Shown: positions 1 through 13,200 of the stretch, piece by piece | Numbering within the stretch: position 1 is the stretch's first letter | Layout: the number at the start of each line of letters is the position of its first letter | Assembly (NCBI RefSeq): GCF_900291475.1 | Contig: NZ_OLMM01000004.1 | Span: 62,001 to 126,000 of the forward strand | DNA length: 64,000 bases | Direction of reading: 5' to 3' | Source of the DNA: Acidaminococcus hominis | GTDB lineage: Bacteria; Bacillota; Negativicutes; Acidaminococcales; Acidaminococcaceae | Made by a program: the position numbers and the translations under genes | Notes under the pieces: model-generated | Seen by the model: the letters and a program-made list of their open reading frames with translations, nothing else | Told to the model about the DNA's origin: nothing | The model's database searches: none

Positions 1-1284
1 GAGAACGGATTGCGTCAGGCCGAAGAGGTCGATGGCACCTGTGTTGGTGGAAATGGTAGCCGTGTCGCCGCTGAGGGTGAATTCGTGTTTAGTCCCATCT
101 TTTTCCGCAGCTTGGCCGACGAGGATGTTACCCGTGTTGGTAGTCTTGATTTCGAGGGCCTTGGCTGCACTAGCGTTGCCTTGGAGGTTGATAGCGCCGT
201 TATTGGTGCTGATGCTGGCAGCATCGGTGGCAGAGGTGATGTCGCCTGTGAGGGTGATGTCGCCTTTGAGGTCGTCTGCTGCATCTACCTTGTCAACGTC
301 TTTATCGGAGGCACTGATGGTGGCTGTGCCGCCGTTTGCTGTGAAGTCGCCTGTGAGGTTGACATTTCCTTCTACTGCCTTAAGGGTTGCCAGCTTGCCG
401 GCTGTGACGTCACCGGTAAGGGTGAGGCCGCCGCTGGTGGTGGTCTGGACTACGGAGTCGCCCAGGCTGGAGATGACCGGTGTATCCGTCAAGGTTGCCG
501 TGAGGTCGATGTTACCCGTGCCAGCTTGGACGGTGACGTTCTGGGTAGCACCTTCCGCCAGTTCCGTACCTGCTGCCGGTTTGACAGTCTGGAGGCTGCC
601 GTGGACATTGATGTCACCGGTGCCGGTCTGGACAGTCGTGCCGAGAACGGATTTCGTCAGCCCGTACAGGTCGATGGCGCCTGTGTTGGTGGAAATGGCT
701 GCCGTAGCGCCGCTGAGGGTGTAATCATGCTTAGTTCCATCTTTTTCCGTAGCTTTGCCCACGGTAATGCTGCCGTTGTTCGTGGCCTTGATTTCCAGAG
801 CCTTGGCTGCACTGGCGTTGCCCTGGAGGTTGATAGCGCCGTTGTTGGTGCTGATGCTGGCAGCATCGGTGGTGGAGGTGATGTCACCGGTCAGGGTGAT
901 GTCGCCCTTCTGGTCGTCCTCATCATCCACGTCTGTATCGGAGGCGCTGATATTGGCCGCACCGCCGCTAGCCGTCAGCTTGCCCTTGAGGTTAACATTT
1001 CCTTCCGTTGCCGAGAGTGTCGCTGCCTTACCGGCTGTGATATCGCCAGTTACGGTAATACCGCCGCTGGTGGTGGTCTGGACTACGGCATCGCCCAGGC
1101 TGGAGATGGCCGGTGTGGTGGTGCTGGTAGAATCAAGGGTGATATTGCCCGTGCTCGTCTGGACAGTAACGTTCTGGGTCGTGCCTTTTGCCAGTTCCGT
1201 ACCTTCTGCCGGAGCGACAGTCTTCAGGCTGCCTTCAATTTTGATATTGCCCAGGGAGTTGGTCTTCACCGTAGTACCCGTTAC
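1..1284 (-). repeat. In-frame tandem duplication (~642 bp) inside the giant adhesin gene
   Basis: Bases 1-642 and 643 onward are near-identical direct repeats: the segment starting GAGAACGGATT at 1 recurs at 643, and the segment at 175 recurs at 817. The offset is 642 bp at first and becomes 633 bp after about position 300 because the second copy lacks 9 bp, so the frame is kept. Each copy encodes about 214 residues containing SAKAxEIK and STNTGAIDL-like motifs. Whether more copies lie beyond the window edge cannot be seen. Confidence 0.85.
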
Positions 1285-4200
1285 CGAGGCGGCAGTACCG
1301 TAGAGGGTAATATCCCCTTTGTCTGCCGTGGTGTTGCCCGTGGTTTCCAGGGTAACAGTGGACGCCGTGGACGTCAGGGAACTGTCGGTTTCATCGGTGC
1401 CCACAGTGATATCGCCGGTCTGGGTCTGGAACAGGACTGCCTGGCCGGTACTCAGGGTGCCGCTATAAATAATATCGCCCGATTGGGTAATGAGCTTCGC
1501 TTCGCCGCTGGTTCCGCCCGTAAAGTCGCCGGCGGCGGTGATGGTACCGCTGGTACTGTCAATGTGGATGCCGGTTGTGGGCAGGGTCTCGTTGGCTTCG
1601 CCCAGAAGCAGCCGTTTGGCCTTCTTCGGCGTGGTTTCGGTGGCCTCAGTCTTTTCGGTGGTTTTGACCGGTGCATCGCTGGTGACGCTGCCGGTAATGC
1701 CGATGCTGCCGCTGGTGGTCCGGACGTTGACAGCCTGACCGGCTTTGATATTGCCGGTTACGGAAATCTTGCCGGTGGTAGTGATCAGGTTCACGTTGCC
1801 AGCGCCGGTGGCGTCCAGGTTACCCTTGACGCTAAGGTCACCGCTGGTGCAGGTCTGGAGGGTGGTGCCGGTTACAGACTGGGTGTTGCCGTAGATGGTA
1901 ATGGGGCCTGCTTCGCTGTTAATGGCGGCTGTGGTGCCGGCGGTAAGGTTGTTTGCCACCAGCGCCGTACCGATGGCGATGGTGCCCTTCTTCGCCTTGA
2001 GGCTGGCAGCCGTGCCGCTCTCAATATTTCCGGTAAAGGTCAGATTGCCTTCTGTTTCGCTGGCTACGGTGAGGCTGGTGCCGGCGGTAATGGCGCCCGT
2101 CTGGGTGATACCATTCTGGGCGGTGAGGCTGATGGCGCCGCTGGTAGCCGTAACAGCCTTATCGTTGGTGATGCTGGTGGCGGCAGTGATGCTCAGATTC
2201 CGGCCTGCCGTCAGGGTGCCCTCTGCGTGGACATTGCCGCTGGCGTTGTTGATGACCATATCCTGGACAGCGTTTCCGTTGCCGGTGACGGTGAGGTTGC
2301 TGGTCTGTTTGTCATCGGCGTGGTTGTTGATATTTACGTTGGTACCGGTGGAGCCCTCTGCGAAATTCACCGTCACATTTTTGTTGTTCTTGTTTTCTAC
2401 GTATACGTCCTTGGTCTTGTCCGTATTGGTAATATTAATCGTATCCAGAGCGTTGATGCGGCTGTCTTCTGCTTCGCCCTGCACATTGCTAGGCATGTTG
2501 ATACCGGCTGCGGCCACCAGATTCATGGTGTTGGCCAAAATGCCATGGTTGCTGGTCTGGGTAATAACGCCGCTGGAGTTCAAGTTGACACTGCCCGTAT
2601 TCGCTAAGAGCTTGCCGGCTGCATCGTAGGCACCGGCCTGCAACTCGCCCTGGGCCAGGTTGATGAAGCCTGCGGCCGTCAGGGTAATGTTATCGGCCTT
2701 GACGGTGCTGTCGATGGCGTCGACTGCCGCTGTCGTATCGGTGGCCTCTACAGCTTCCTGGCCCAGCTGGATGGAGCCTTTGCTGTCGATGGAAAGGTCG
2801 CCGCCGGCAGTTACCTGATTGAGGACCAGCGAACCCGAGCCTATACCAGCCAGGTAGATGCCTTGGCCGTCTGTTGCAGCGCTGGCGTTCAGGACGCCGC
2901 CGCTATTGGCGATGCGGAGGCCGTCTGTGCTAAGACCCAGGGCACCGTTGGCCGAGGTCAGGTTGATGTTCTGGCCGTCGATGGTACCCATGTTCTTGCC
3001 TTCTTCGGTGGTCATCTGCATGCCCGCATCAGAGGCCAGGGAAATCAGGTTGCCGCCCACGCTTTGAATGGTCAGAACCTGCGCCGCGTTGCCGTCGAGC
3101 CCAGTCTGGTGGAGATACAGGTTACCCGACGTCCGGGCATCCAGAGTACCAGAGAGGTTCGTATTCAGGTTCTTTGCGGCACTGCCGATGTCCCCGCTGC
3201 CGCCGGTGACGATAAGGTTCTTGGCGGTAATGCCGCCGCTTTCCATGGTGACGCCCTTATCCGCCATCAGCTTCACATCAGCCGTGGTGGAAATATTGCC
3301 CGTTACGTTCAGAGCGGAATCCTTGACCCCGGCCAGGTAAATGCTGCCGGCGCCAGTGGTATTGGAGGTATTGGCTTGCAGGGTGACACTGCCTGTGGTC
3401 TGGAGGGTCAGGGGGCGCTGCTGGCGTACCGTAACGGTCTGGTCCGCTGCACTCCAGGTCAAATCCCCGGCCTTGGCCTGGGACAAGAGCTGGAGGTTTT
3501 CCAGCTTCGTCAGGTCGGCGTAGTTGATAACAACCGGTTCGGCATCGTTGCCGATGTTCTTGGCAGCGTTCAGGGTAATGTTCTTCCCTTGGACGTTGGC
3601 CTTAGCTACAGTAAGTACTTCTCCTTTAGGCGCATTTAGGACGCTGCTTTGGAGTGCGTACAAGAGGTCATTCTTGCTCCAGCCGTAGGAATTGCTGCTC
3701 TTGATATCCCCCACAGAAATGATGTATTCCTGTTCTTCCCCAGTGAAGCCCGTAATGCCTTGGCTATCAAGGAAGCGCTTCCGGGCTGCGTCGTAGGTAT
3801 TGTAAGCTTTCTGCAAGGCTTTTTGCTTGTCTTCTTCGGTTGCATACTGATACGCCTTGATGGCCTTGACCGCATCTTCATAGGTGGTCTTGGCTTTTTG
3901 CAGGTCCGTATCACTCTTGGCGGCAGTTGCGTACGTATCGGCGGCTGCGTTGTAATCGTCCAAGGTATGTTTCGAAGCAGCTGCCAGCTTGTTGCCCTGC
4001 CCTGTAAGAGCATCCAGGCGTTCCTGCTTAGCGGCTTCTGCTGCTTTAGCCTTGCTGTCATCGGTGTCTGCCGTGTTGATAATGCCCATATCCTGCCAGA
4101 GCTGGAGCTTGTCGCCGCTGCCGGAGAGTGTACCGCCGCTGGTGGCGTCTTCAAAGCTGCCGGAGGTGGTAAGATTAACATTGCCGTTATGGCTGACGAT

Positions 4201-7200
4201 GGAGCCGATGCGCATGTTGCCATTGGTGTTTTTGAGGGTAATGTCGCCGGCTGCGTCAGCGTTGAGACTGGCCGAAAGGGTATCGGCGCTGAGGGCCTTG
4301 GTGGCCGCGTTGGCCGTGGCATTGATGGCGCCCGTGCGGCTGATCAGGTCGATGCGTTTCCCTGTAAGGGTCGTGCCGCTGGCCGAGGTCAGGTTGCCGT
4401 CAGCCTGGAGCTTCAGGTTGCCTGCTGCTGTGCTGGTCTTGACGCTGAGATTTCCTTTATCCGAAAGGACGGTGACGTCGCCGCCGGTGCTCTTCACAGA
4501 CAAGGTGGCATCTGTGCCGAGGGCACTGTGGTTCAGGTTGATATTGCCGGCTGCGCTGGCTGTGAGCGTATCCGTGAAGATGCTGGCGCCGCCATCAGCC
4601 GTAATGCCGCCGGTATTGCTATTCAGGGTAACCGTGCCACTGGTGCCGGCAGAGGAAATATTCCCGGCCAGGTTGAGGTTCTTATTGGCCGTAATGGAAA
4701 TGGTATCCTTGCCGCCGGTAATGAAGCCGGTCTGGATAGGGTTATCGGCTTTGATGGAATAGGTACTGCTGGTGGAGCTGTTTTGTGAGCCGGTCCAGCG
4801 ATAATGTACCGTGCCGTAGCCGAGGACCTTGCCCCAGAAGCCGTCGTAATCTTTATCCACGCTAACGCCGCTCCACTGGGTGTACGGATCCGTATATACT
4901 TTCGTATCCACGGAGTAGGCTTTGTCCGTGGCAGTGTCTACCTTGGTGATGACCTGACCGGCTGCCAGGGCCTGGTCACCAGTCTGGGTTTGTGAGCTGG
5001 TCGTCGTCATGCCCTGAGAGACTTCTTTATTCGTAACGAAGTCTTCTGTAGTATTGTACGGAATAAGGCCCCACATAACGAAGTCTTTGTCGTAGCCATA
5101 GCCGGTTACTTTTACGTCGCCTGCGGTACCGCCAGTCCACTTCAGGGTCTGGGGTGCCGGGTTGTAGTAGGTGATGCCATTAGAGGTGCTGGTGTTGTTT
5201 ACTACCTGCTTGCCGGTGATTGGCGTCACGCTGACCTTCACAGAGCCGTTATTTTCCGTAAACTCCGTGAGCATATTGGTATTGGTGTCTTTGATGCTGA
5301 TGAGACTTTCAATGTCGTTATTTTCGATTTTGTGAAGGGTCAGGTCCTTGGCCACAGCAGTGGTGTCAATGGAGATGTCCGGGGTGCCGTCCATAGCCAG
5401 GATGCGGCCGCTGCCGTTGGTGCTGGCCACGGCGCCGGTGATGTAGATCTTGCCGCCGGAGGGAGCCAGGTTTTCGGCCAGGAGTTTGCCTGTGGCCGGG
5501 TTGTAGTACAGCTTCACTTCGTATTCCCACTGCTTGGTATCACGGTTGTAGTGGGGTCCGCCCTGGTTGATCAGGTAGTTTTCGTTGCTCATGACCTGGT
5601 CGTCTGTGAGGGCCCGTCTGTTCCGCTTCCACTGGCTATCCAGGGTATTGATGCGTTTTTGGTCATCCGCCGTGAGAACGGTCTTGTAGGTGCCGTAGCC
5701 GCTCTGGACGAGGCCGTCGACGATGACGTTCTTGCCAGTCAGGTAGATATTGCTGCCTGCATGAACCCCGGCACTTTCATCCGGTTTCCAATTCACAATT
5801 TTTGTAATTTCTAGCCCATTAAGTTCCAAATCTTTCGCATGCGTTATAAGCGCACTTCTGTAGCCATCATAGGTAGTCTGGCTGGTAAGCCACGAGACAT
5901 CCCAGTTATTACTTGCGCCTTTAGACAGGTACTTCTGAATCTTTTGGGCAATGGAGTCGCTGAATTGGTAACGCGTAATCGGGTCGGAGCCTACAACGAG
6001 CCAGCCTTCGCTGGTCTGGGTGACGGAGCCCTTATCGGCCACAATGTGGATGTTCTTGCCGGTTACGTTGGCCGAGCCCACAATATAGATATTTTGATTC
6101 GAGTTCTGGATGGTCACATCGCCGGAACTGTTGAGGATATCCCCAAACACGCCAATATCCGGGCTGGCATAGCTAGAAGCAGTGCCCGTGCTCTTGATGG
6201 TAATGGCCGGTTCTGCCCCTGCGGCTGCGCTGCTGGACAGGCTGCCGGTAAATTCGGACAGGGAGCTTCCTACAAGGCTGTCGTTAAAGGTGAGGCTGCC
6301 GCCCTTATCCTTGATGATGACGTCGCCAGTCTTCAGGTAGAGGTCACTGGAGTTGGTAATATTCACGGCGTTGACGCCTTGGGCCTTCAGACTGCCTGTG
6401 CCGGTGACCTTATCGGCATCGATGGTGATGTTGCCGCCGGAAACCACTATGTCCGGCAGGTTGATGGCTGCTACATTGATTTCATCCAGGATGGCACCGT
6501 TGTTTTTAACGAACCCATTGGTTTCCATCAGGGACTTGAGTTCTTTCATTTCTGCTTCCAATACGTGGTATTCGTTGGAAGTCGGTGCATATTGGCCGAT
6601 CACATTGGCCAGTTTCCGGTAGCGGTCAATCAGGGTATTGGGCAGGGTTACGCTGGAGGGCTTAACACTGTCTGCAGAGAACCAGTCGCTGCCCTTGGTA
6701 ACCGTAGAAGTAATACCGCTCCAATCCAGGGCGGCTTTGCCATCTACCTTAGTTGCTTTCGTTTGTCCGGAAATGGTCAGGTCCAGATCCGTATGGATGC
6801 CGGCCGTCACAGAACCAGTATCGCCCAGGGACACGTAGTTGTCCGTGGTTTCACTGCTGGTATGGCTGCCCAGGGCCGTAGAGGTGGTGGAGCCTGTACC
6901 CGAATCGCCCGTGTAGTTGTTGTATTCCCGGGCGCTTTCGGAGACTGTGGTCAGCCCCTGTCCGGCTTTCAGATTGGTATGGCGGACAGAGCGGACGTCG
7001 CCGTTGATGAGTACCTGGTTGGCCTGGGTCATGGTGTTTTCCAGGCTGGGACTGCTCACCAGAGGCAGAGCGGTCTTGTTATAAGCATCAGCCAGGGCGG
7101 TGTAATTGAGCACGGACCGCAGACCGTTCTGGTCGGCGCCGGCGTAGAGATTGACGTCGTTCATGCTTTCCACCAGGCCGCCGGTGAGGCTGATGGTGTT

Positions 7201-10200
7201 GGACCGGTGGAAATTATTGATGGCTTCCGCAGAAGCGGCCCCTACAACCCCGCCCTGGGTGTCGGCCACGGTCTGGAAGGCACCATTGGTGGTATCCGTG
7301 GCGGCCAGGGTAATGTTCTGGTCCGCTTTGCCCGTCTTCAGGGTAGCGTTGGTGGCGCTTATGCTGTTGGCGTAGGTCACGTCATTCTTGCTGTAGGCTG
7401 AGGTAGCAGCCACCACCCCGGCGCTCTTCAGATTGTTGGTATATTTCATATCGCCGGTGGTTTCGGCCAGGGCCGTCAGGGTGCCCTTATCGCCGGTACC
7501 GGTGAGAGTCGTTCCTTCGTTCAGATTGACCTGAGCCGTGTAGTTCAGGGTATTTTCCATGGAGTTGGCGTTCACGGAAGCGCCGCCGTAGCCGCTGCCC
7601 TTGAGGTTCACGTCGTGGTCCACGGTATTGACGGCCGTGTAGTTCTGGGCCCCTGTGGTAGTAACGGTGCCGGCCACGTTGGTTTTGGCCGTATGGCTGA
7701 CCTTGGTGGTCATTTTCGTGCCGCTGGCGCCGATGACAGCAGCGGACAGGGAGTCGGCTGTGGCATCTACGTCATCGCTGTTGGTAGCCGAGGCCGTCAG
7801 GGAACCGGCCTGCCAGGAGCCGTTCACGTTGGTCTGGGTATTGGTGGTAAAGGTCGTATCCGCTTCGGCTGCTGTTGGGCTGATTTCCACCAGCCCGCCG
7901 CCGGCACCGCTGGCATTATTAGCCAGGTTGCCATAGCCGCTGCTGCGGAGAGTGACGCTGCCCAGGCTGCTGCCGTCAGCTGTACCGGAGGCACTGACGT
8001 TGGTGGTCAGGCTGCCGGTCATTTGAGAGATATTTTCACCGCTGGCAATGGTGCCCACCGTGACGCCTTTGGCGTCGGCGTCAAGCGCCGACGAGTTCGT
8101 GCCAGAAATAGCCAGGGTATCTGCCTTGTAGCTGCTCTTGCCAACGCTGACCATAACGGCCGTGTTCTGGGACGCATCAGCCACGTTGGCTTGGAAGGAT
8201 CCGCCCAGGGCTGCGGAGAGACCCACGGCGTTTGCCTTGGCATTGGCCTGGGCGGTATCGTCAGTGCCAGTTTGCTGGCCTGCGGCAGCGCCTAAGGTGA
8301 CGTTTTTGCCACTGAAGGTGGAGCCGTCGCCTACGCTGAGGCTGACTTCTCCCCCGGCTTTGGCCGTGGCGAGGGAGGCACCAACGGCACCCAGCAGAGC
8401 GCCGCTTAAAGCCTCTGCATCGGCAGTAACGTTGGGCGCACCTTTAGCCAGGATAGAAATGCTGTCGCCGCCAAGCTTATTGGCGCCTGTCAGGGTAATC
8501 GCGCTATTTCCCTTATCTTCTGCATAAGCGACAATGCCCTGAAGAGCCCCTGCCCCAAGGGCCCCGCCAAGGGTGCTGGCGGAAATCCCATTGGCCTTAT
8601 TGGCTGTCACACTGGTGGCGCCGGTGCTGGCAATCGTAGAGGCCTGGTTGATGGTAACCTTGGTGCTGCTGTCGTTTTCTGCGTTGGTAATCAGGGCACC
8701 GCCGGCGGCGCCAAGGGAGACCGTGAGGCCGACAACATCGCTGGTGGTCTTGCCGGTGTCTTCAGCGAGGATGGTCGCCCCGTAGGCTTCACCAGTTTCT
8801 TCGTTAATGGCCCCGCCTACGCCGCCTAAGAGGCTGCTGTCCGAAAGGGTGACGTTGGTGGCACCGCTGGATTTGCTTTGGGCAAAGGCTGCGTTCACGC
8901 TGAGACCGCCGGACAGGGCTGCCTGGTAGGCTTTAACGGCGGTTGTGCCGTGCTGTTTGGCCTGGACGGTCAGGTCCTTGGCAGAGGAAAGGACACTCTT
9001 GCCGGAAATGGTGACACCTGCGTCTTTCTTGGCATCCAGAGTGGCCACCGTCACGTTGGCGCCGCTGACCCCGGCCACAGTTGCAGCAGCAGCGGTAAGC
9101 GTGGCATCGGTTTGCCGGTCTGCGCTGATGGTGAGAGCGTCACTGGTGGTGATGGTACTGTTATCGACGAGTGTCTGCGTGCCTGCAGCAGGCGTTGTCA
9201 CGCCGGTTTTGGCGCTGACGCCGGAGTTATTGCTGACAGTGACTCCCGCATCGCTGCTGATGAGGTTCGAGCCGCTCGTGAGATTATTATTTTGGGAACC
9301 GATGGCGTTATTGGCGTTTGCGAGGATGCTCTTGGTATCCACTTTGCCGCTCTTATCAGCATCGCTGCCGTAGGAATCGGCTACCTGGGTGCCAATGGTG
9401 GTGACCATGACATTGGTATTGAGACCGAAGCCGCCTAAGGTGGCACCTGCCATAGTCTGGTCCACGTCCAGTTCTTCCCGGGAGGTGACAGCGGCAGTCT
9501 TGGCGTTGACGGTGCTATTGGTAACCTTAGCCAGGGTCCCTGTGTCGACGGTGTTGATACCCACGCCGACCCCGATGGCTGCTGCACCGGCGCTGGAGGT
9601 GGCAGCGCCGAAGTTCGTCGTCACCTTATTATGGGCGTCGACGCTGACGTCCGGCGTAATAGTACCGGCCTTGCCGATGGTGCTGTTATTGACTTCGGCT
9701 GTGGTCGTGCTATTGATGTTATTGACGCCAATGGTCGCACCGGCGGCACCAACGGAAGCGGCTGTACCGATGACGTACGTATCCACGTCGGTGGTGCTGT
9801 CGGCGTTGACGCTGGTGGCGGTACTGCTCAGGCTGGTGCTGTTGTCGACGAGGGCCGACGTAGTGAAGTCATCGTTGACGATGCCGATGCCGGCGCCGAT
9901 AGCGACACCGACAGGAGCGCCAGAAGCTGCAGCGGAAGCACTGTAGAGGGTCGTATGATGATCATGCAGGGCTGTTACATTTAGCTTGTCATTGGTGCTG
10001 GTAATGTTTTTGACGACGGCCTGGGTCGTGCCGTTTAATTTCGTAACAGCTACAGTGGCTGCTGCCGAAGCAGCGGCTGTGCCGCCACCGGAGATGGAGA
10101 GACCGTCGGCGTTGGTGACGACGCTGGACTTCTGGTCGGCAGTGACGTCGATATTTCGGCCGTTGACGGTCTTATTCTGGAGGCTGTCCGGATTAGACAC

Positions 10201-13200
10201 ATTGCCGGAGAGTTCGGCCTGGGTCGTGCGGCTGAAGGCCAGCGTATCGGACGCACCGGCTACGCCGGCACCACCCGTAGCGCCAACCCCTATGCTCAGG
10301 GAGCCTACGTGGCTTTCGCTGTTCGTGCGGTCGATGGCCTTGACGGTGACGTCATCGTTTGCGTCAGCCGTGCGGGTTTCATTGATGGTGGTATTGGTTA
10401 CGACAGCTTTCGTGCTGCCGCCCAGCTTATTCAGCGTAACTGTGCCGGCTGCGCCAACGGACACGCTGCCCGATGCGGCGATACCACCGGTAACGGCGAC
10501 GCTCTCTAAATCATGCTGGCCATAGGCGGCGGTGACAATGCCCTTGCGTGCATCAGTGATGACCTGCTCGTCTTTCGTCACCGATGTCTGGACGCCGGTA
10601 TCGTCCATGGTCTGCGTGAGAGCTATGCTCTCATCATTTTTGCCAGCCGCTTGGAGGGTGCTGCCTGTTACTGTGGCGGCTGTATTGCCTGTGATTTCGT
10701 TGCTGCTGACGCTGACGCCGATACCGGCGCCGCCTTTAAATGCGCTGACACCGAGGGCACCGGCGTAGTTGCCCAGCTTTTCCCGGCCATTGGCCAGGAC
10801 GCCGATGTTGCCGGTACTTGTCAGGGTACTGTCCGCAACGCTAGCCTGCACATCATTGCCGATCTGGTTGACGGCCACGTTGCCGGCGATGCCAACGTTA
10901 CCGGCTGCGGCTGCGCCGATACCGGCGGAGGTGATATCATTGTTGCCCGTGGCCTGCACCAGGGTATCCGTATCGGTAATCTGGCTGCCGCCCGTAATGG
11001 CAGCTGTCGTAGCCTGCTTGATGCGGTTGACGCTGACCCCGGCCCCGCCGGCGAAGGTACCACTGCCGGCTGCGGCGACGGCAACGGTATTGATGGTACT
11101 CTTGCTGTCGGCTGTAACGGAGACGTCGCTTGTTGTGCCTCCCTCTGCAGCCTGGATGGTCGAGTTCTTTACTTCTGCCGTAATGTCCTTGTTGACCAAT
11201 GCGGTAGCTGCGCCGCCTTGGATGGCCACTTTGCCGGCACCGCCCACGCCCACACCGATGGTGGTCAGCTTGGAGGTGTCAGCCGCATGGAGAGATGCCT
11301 TTCCTGCATCGGTGGTCGTAAGGGCAGCGTTTACCATAGCGGCACGGGTCTTCTGCCCGGCTTCGCCTGTACCGGCGCCGCCCACATCGTTATAGGCTAC
11401 AGCGCCGCCCAGGGCGACTTTCCCTGCTATATCTACGTTGCCCACCACGGCCAGCCGGGTATCGCTGCTGGTGGCTTCGACGTTGGTATCGGCAATGTTC
11501 GTGAGAGTCGTCTTTTCCTTAGTGACGGTCTTGCCGTCTGCATCTTCAGCTTCACCGATGACGGCTTCTGTATCGCTGCCGCCGTGGTTGATGGCTGCCG
11601 TACCGCTGAGGCCGGCGCTCTTGCTGGCTGCTACCGTAGCTCCGATGGCATAGAGCTTGCTTGTATTGGCAGCGGTAACGTCCAGGTCCACGCCCGTTTC
11701 CGTCAGGTTCGTCACCGAACCGCCGGCCAGGTAGGCCTGAATCTGGTTGGAGAGCTTGTTGTAGGCCACCGCTGCGCCGATGCCGGCTTTGCCTCCATAG
11801 GCCACGGAACCGGCCACGTTCACTTCTTTGGCACTGCTGTCCGCCGTAACGGCCAGCTTATCTGTAGTAATGGTGGAGTCGCTGACCTGGGCCAGAATAT
11901 CGTTGTTCTGGGTCTGCCAGGTTACACTGGCGGCACCGCCAAAGCTCTGGGAACCGGCGGCAATGCCGGCTGCCACGTCGACGCCTAAGCTGTCCGCTTC
12001 GGAGGCCGTGGTAATAGAGCCAGCTTGGATGGTGGCGTTATCGATGCGGGCCGAGAAGTCGATGTCCCGGTCAGCCACGTTGACGGCAGCACCGGCGGCA
12101 TTGCCGTTGGAGCCGGCAATAATCAGGGCTGCGCCCACGCTGAGGCTGCCAGTATCGTCCATATCGACGGTCTGACCGGCTGTGTCGAGGCCATTTCCTT
12201 CTTCGTCTGTATCTTTATAGTAGGAAGAACCGTCCGTGTCCAGGCCGGCGTCTTCCGCAAACTGCTGATGCTTGGAGTAATCCCCCAGTTTTTCCTGGTA
12301 GGGCTTTGCTTCCTCGGAGCCGCTGGTGGTATCGTGTGCTTTCACCGCAACGTTCCCTGCGGCGGTAAGGTTTACGCCGGTAATGGCCGCATCCGCCTTG
12401 TTGGTCAGGCCGTTGTAGACGAAGGCACCGGTAAAGGCCCCGTTGGAGCTGCCATCGGTCTGGTCGCCGCCAACGGCAACCCCGGCAGAAACGGCCCCCG
12501 TAATCTGTTTGGTGGCCAGAAGGCTTTCCACCTTGGCAGTGTTCACATTGGTATAGGTACCGCCTTTAATGCCGGCGTTGATATTATTGTTGATATTGGC
12601 AACGGCAACGCTGCCGCCCACGGTCTTGCCGCCGCCTTTGGTAAGGTCGGCATTGACGCCGCCGGTAATCTGGAGGTCGCTTTCGTAGGCTGTGACATCG
12701 AGGTCTGCCTTGTCAGAAGCAGACCCGGTGACAGTATTGTCTTCTGCCAGTGCGGTGACATCCTTGTCGATGAGGTTCACCGAAACGGAAGCGCCGCCGG
12801 CGAAATTAGTGCCGGTATCCTTGATGACCGACAGGCCCAGTCCAGCTGCTGCGGCAGTACCGCCGCTAAGGGCCTCAATATCCATCGCTTTGACCCCTGT
12901 CAGGGTACTGTTCTTAATGGCGGCCGTCAGGTTGTTATCAATCCTGTTGACAGCAGCCGCACCGCTGACGGCGACTTTTTTCTTGGAGCTGTTGCCCTTG
13001 CTCAGGGAGAGGGCTGCACCGCCGCTCCAGGCCCCGACGAAAGCGGTATCCCGGGCACCCACCTGGACGTCGCCGTCGTTGTTGAGTTGGAGGTTAGCCC
13101 CGTCGATCAGGGCTTCGGTGGTATTCGTTTCCAGGTTGACGGAAACGCTGCCGGCTCCGGAAAGGCTGAGGGACGACTTCTTGCTGCCGCTGGTACCTGT

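Noticed and set aside
10..2607. Open frame of 865 codons on the plus strand, with several others like it up to 17 kb
   Set aside because: These are antisense shadows of the giant adhesin gene; its repetitive, stop-poor codons leave the opposite strand open. Their translations are low-complexity Gly/Ala/Val/Cys with no domains or ribosome binding sites.
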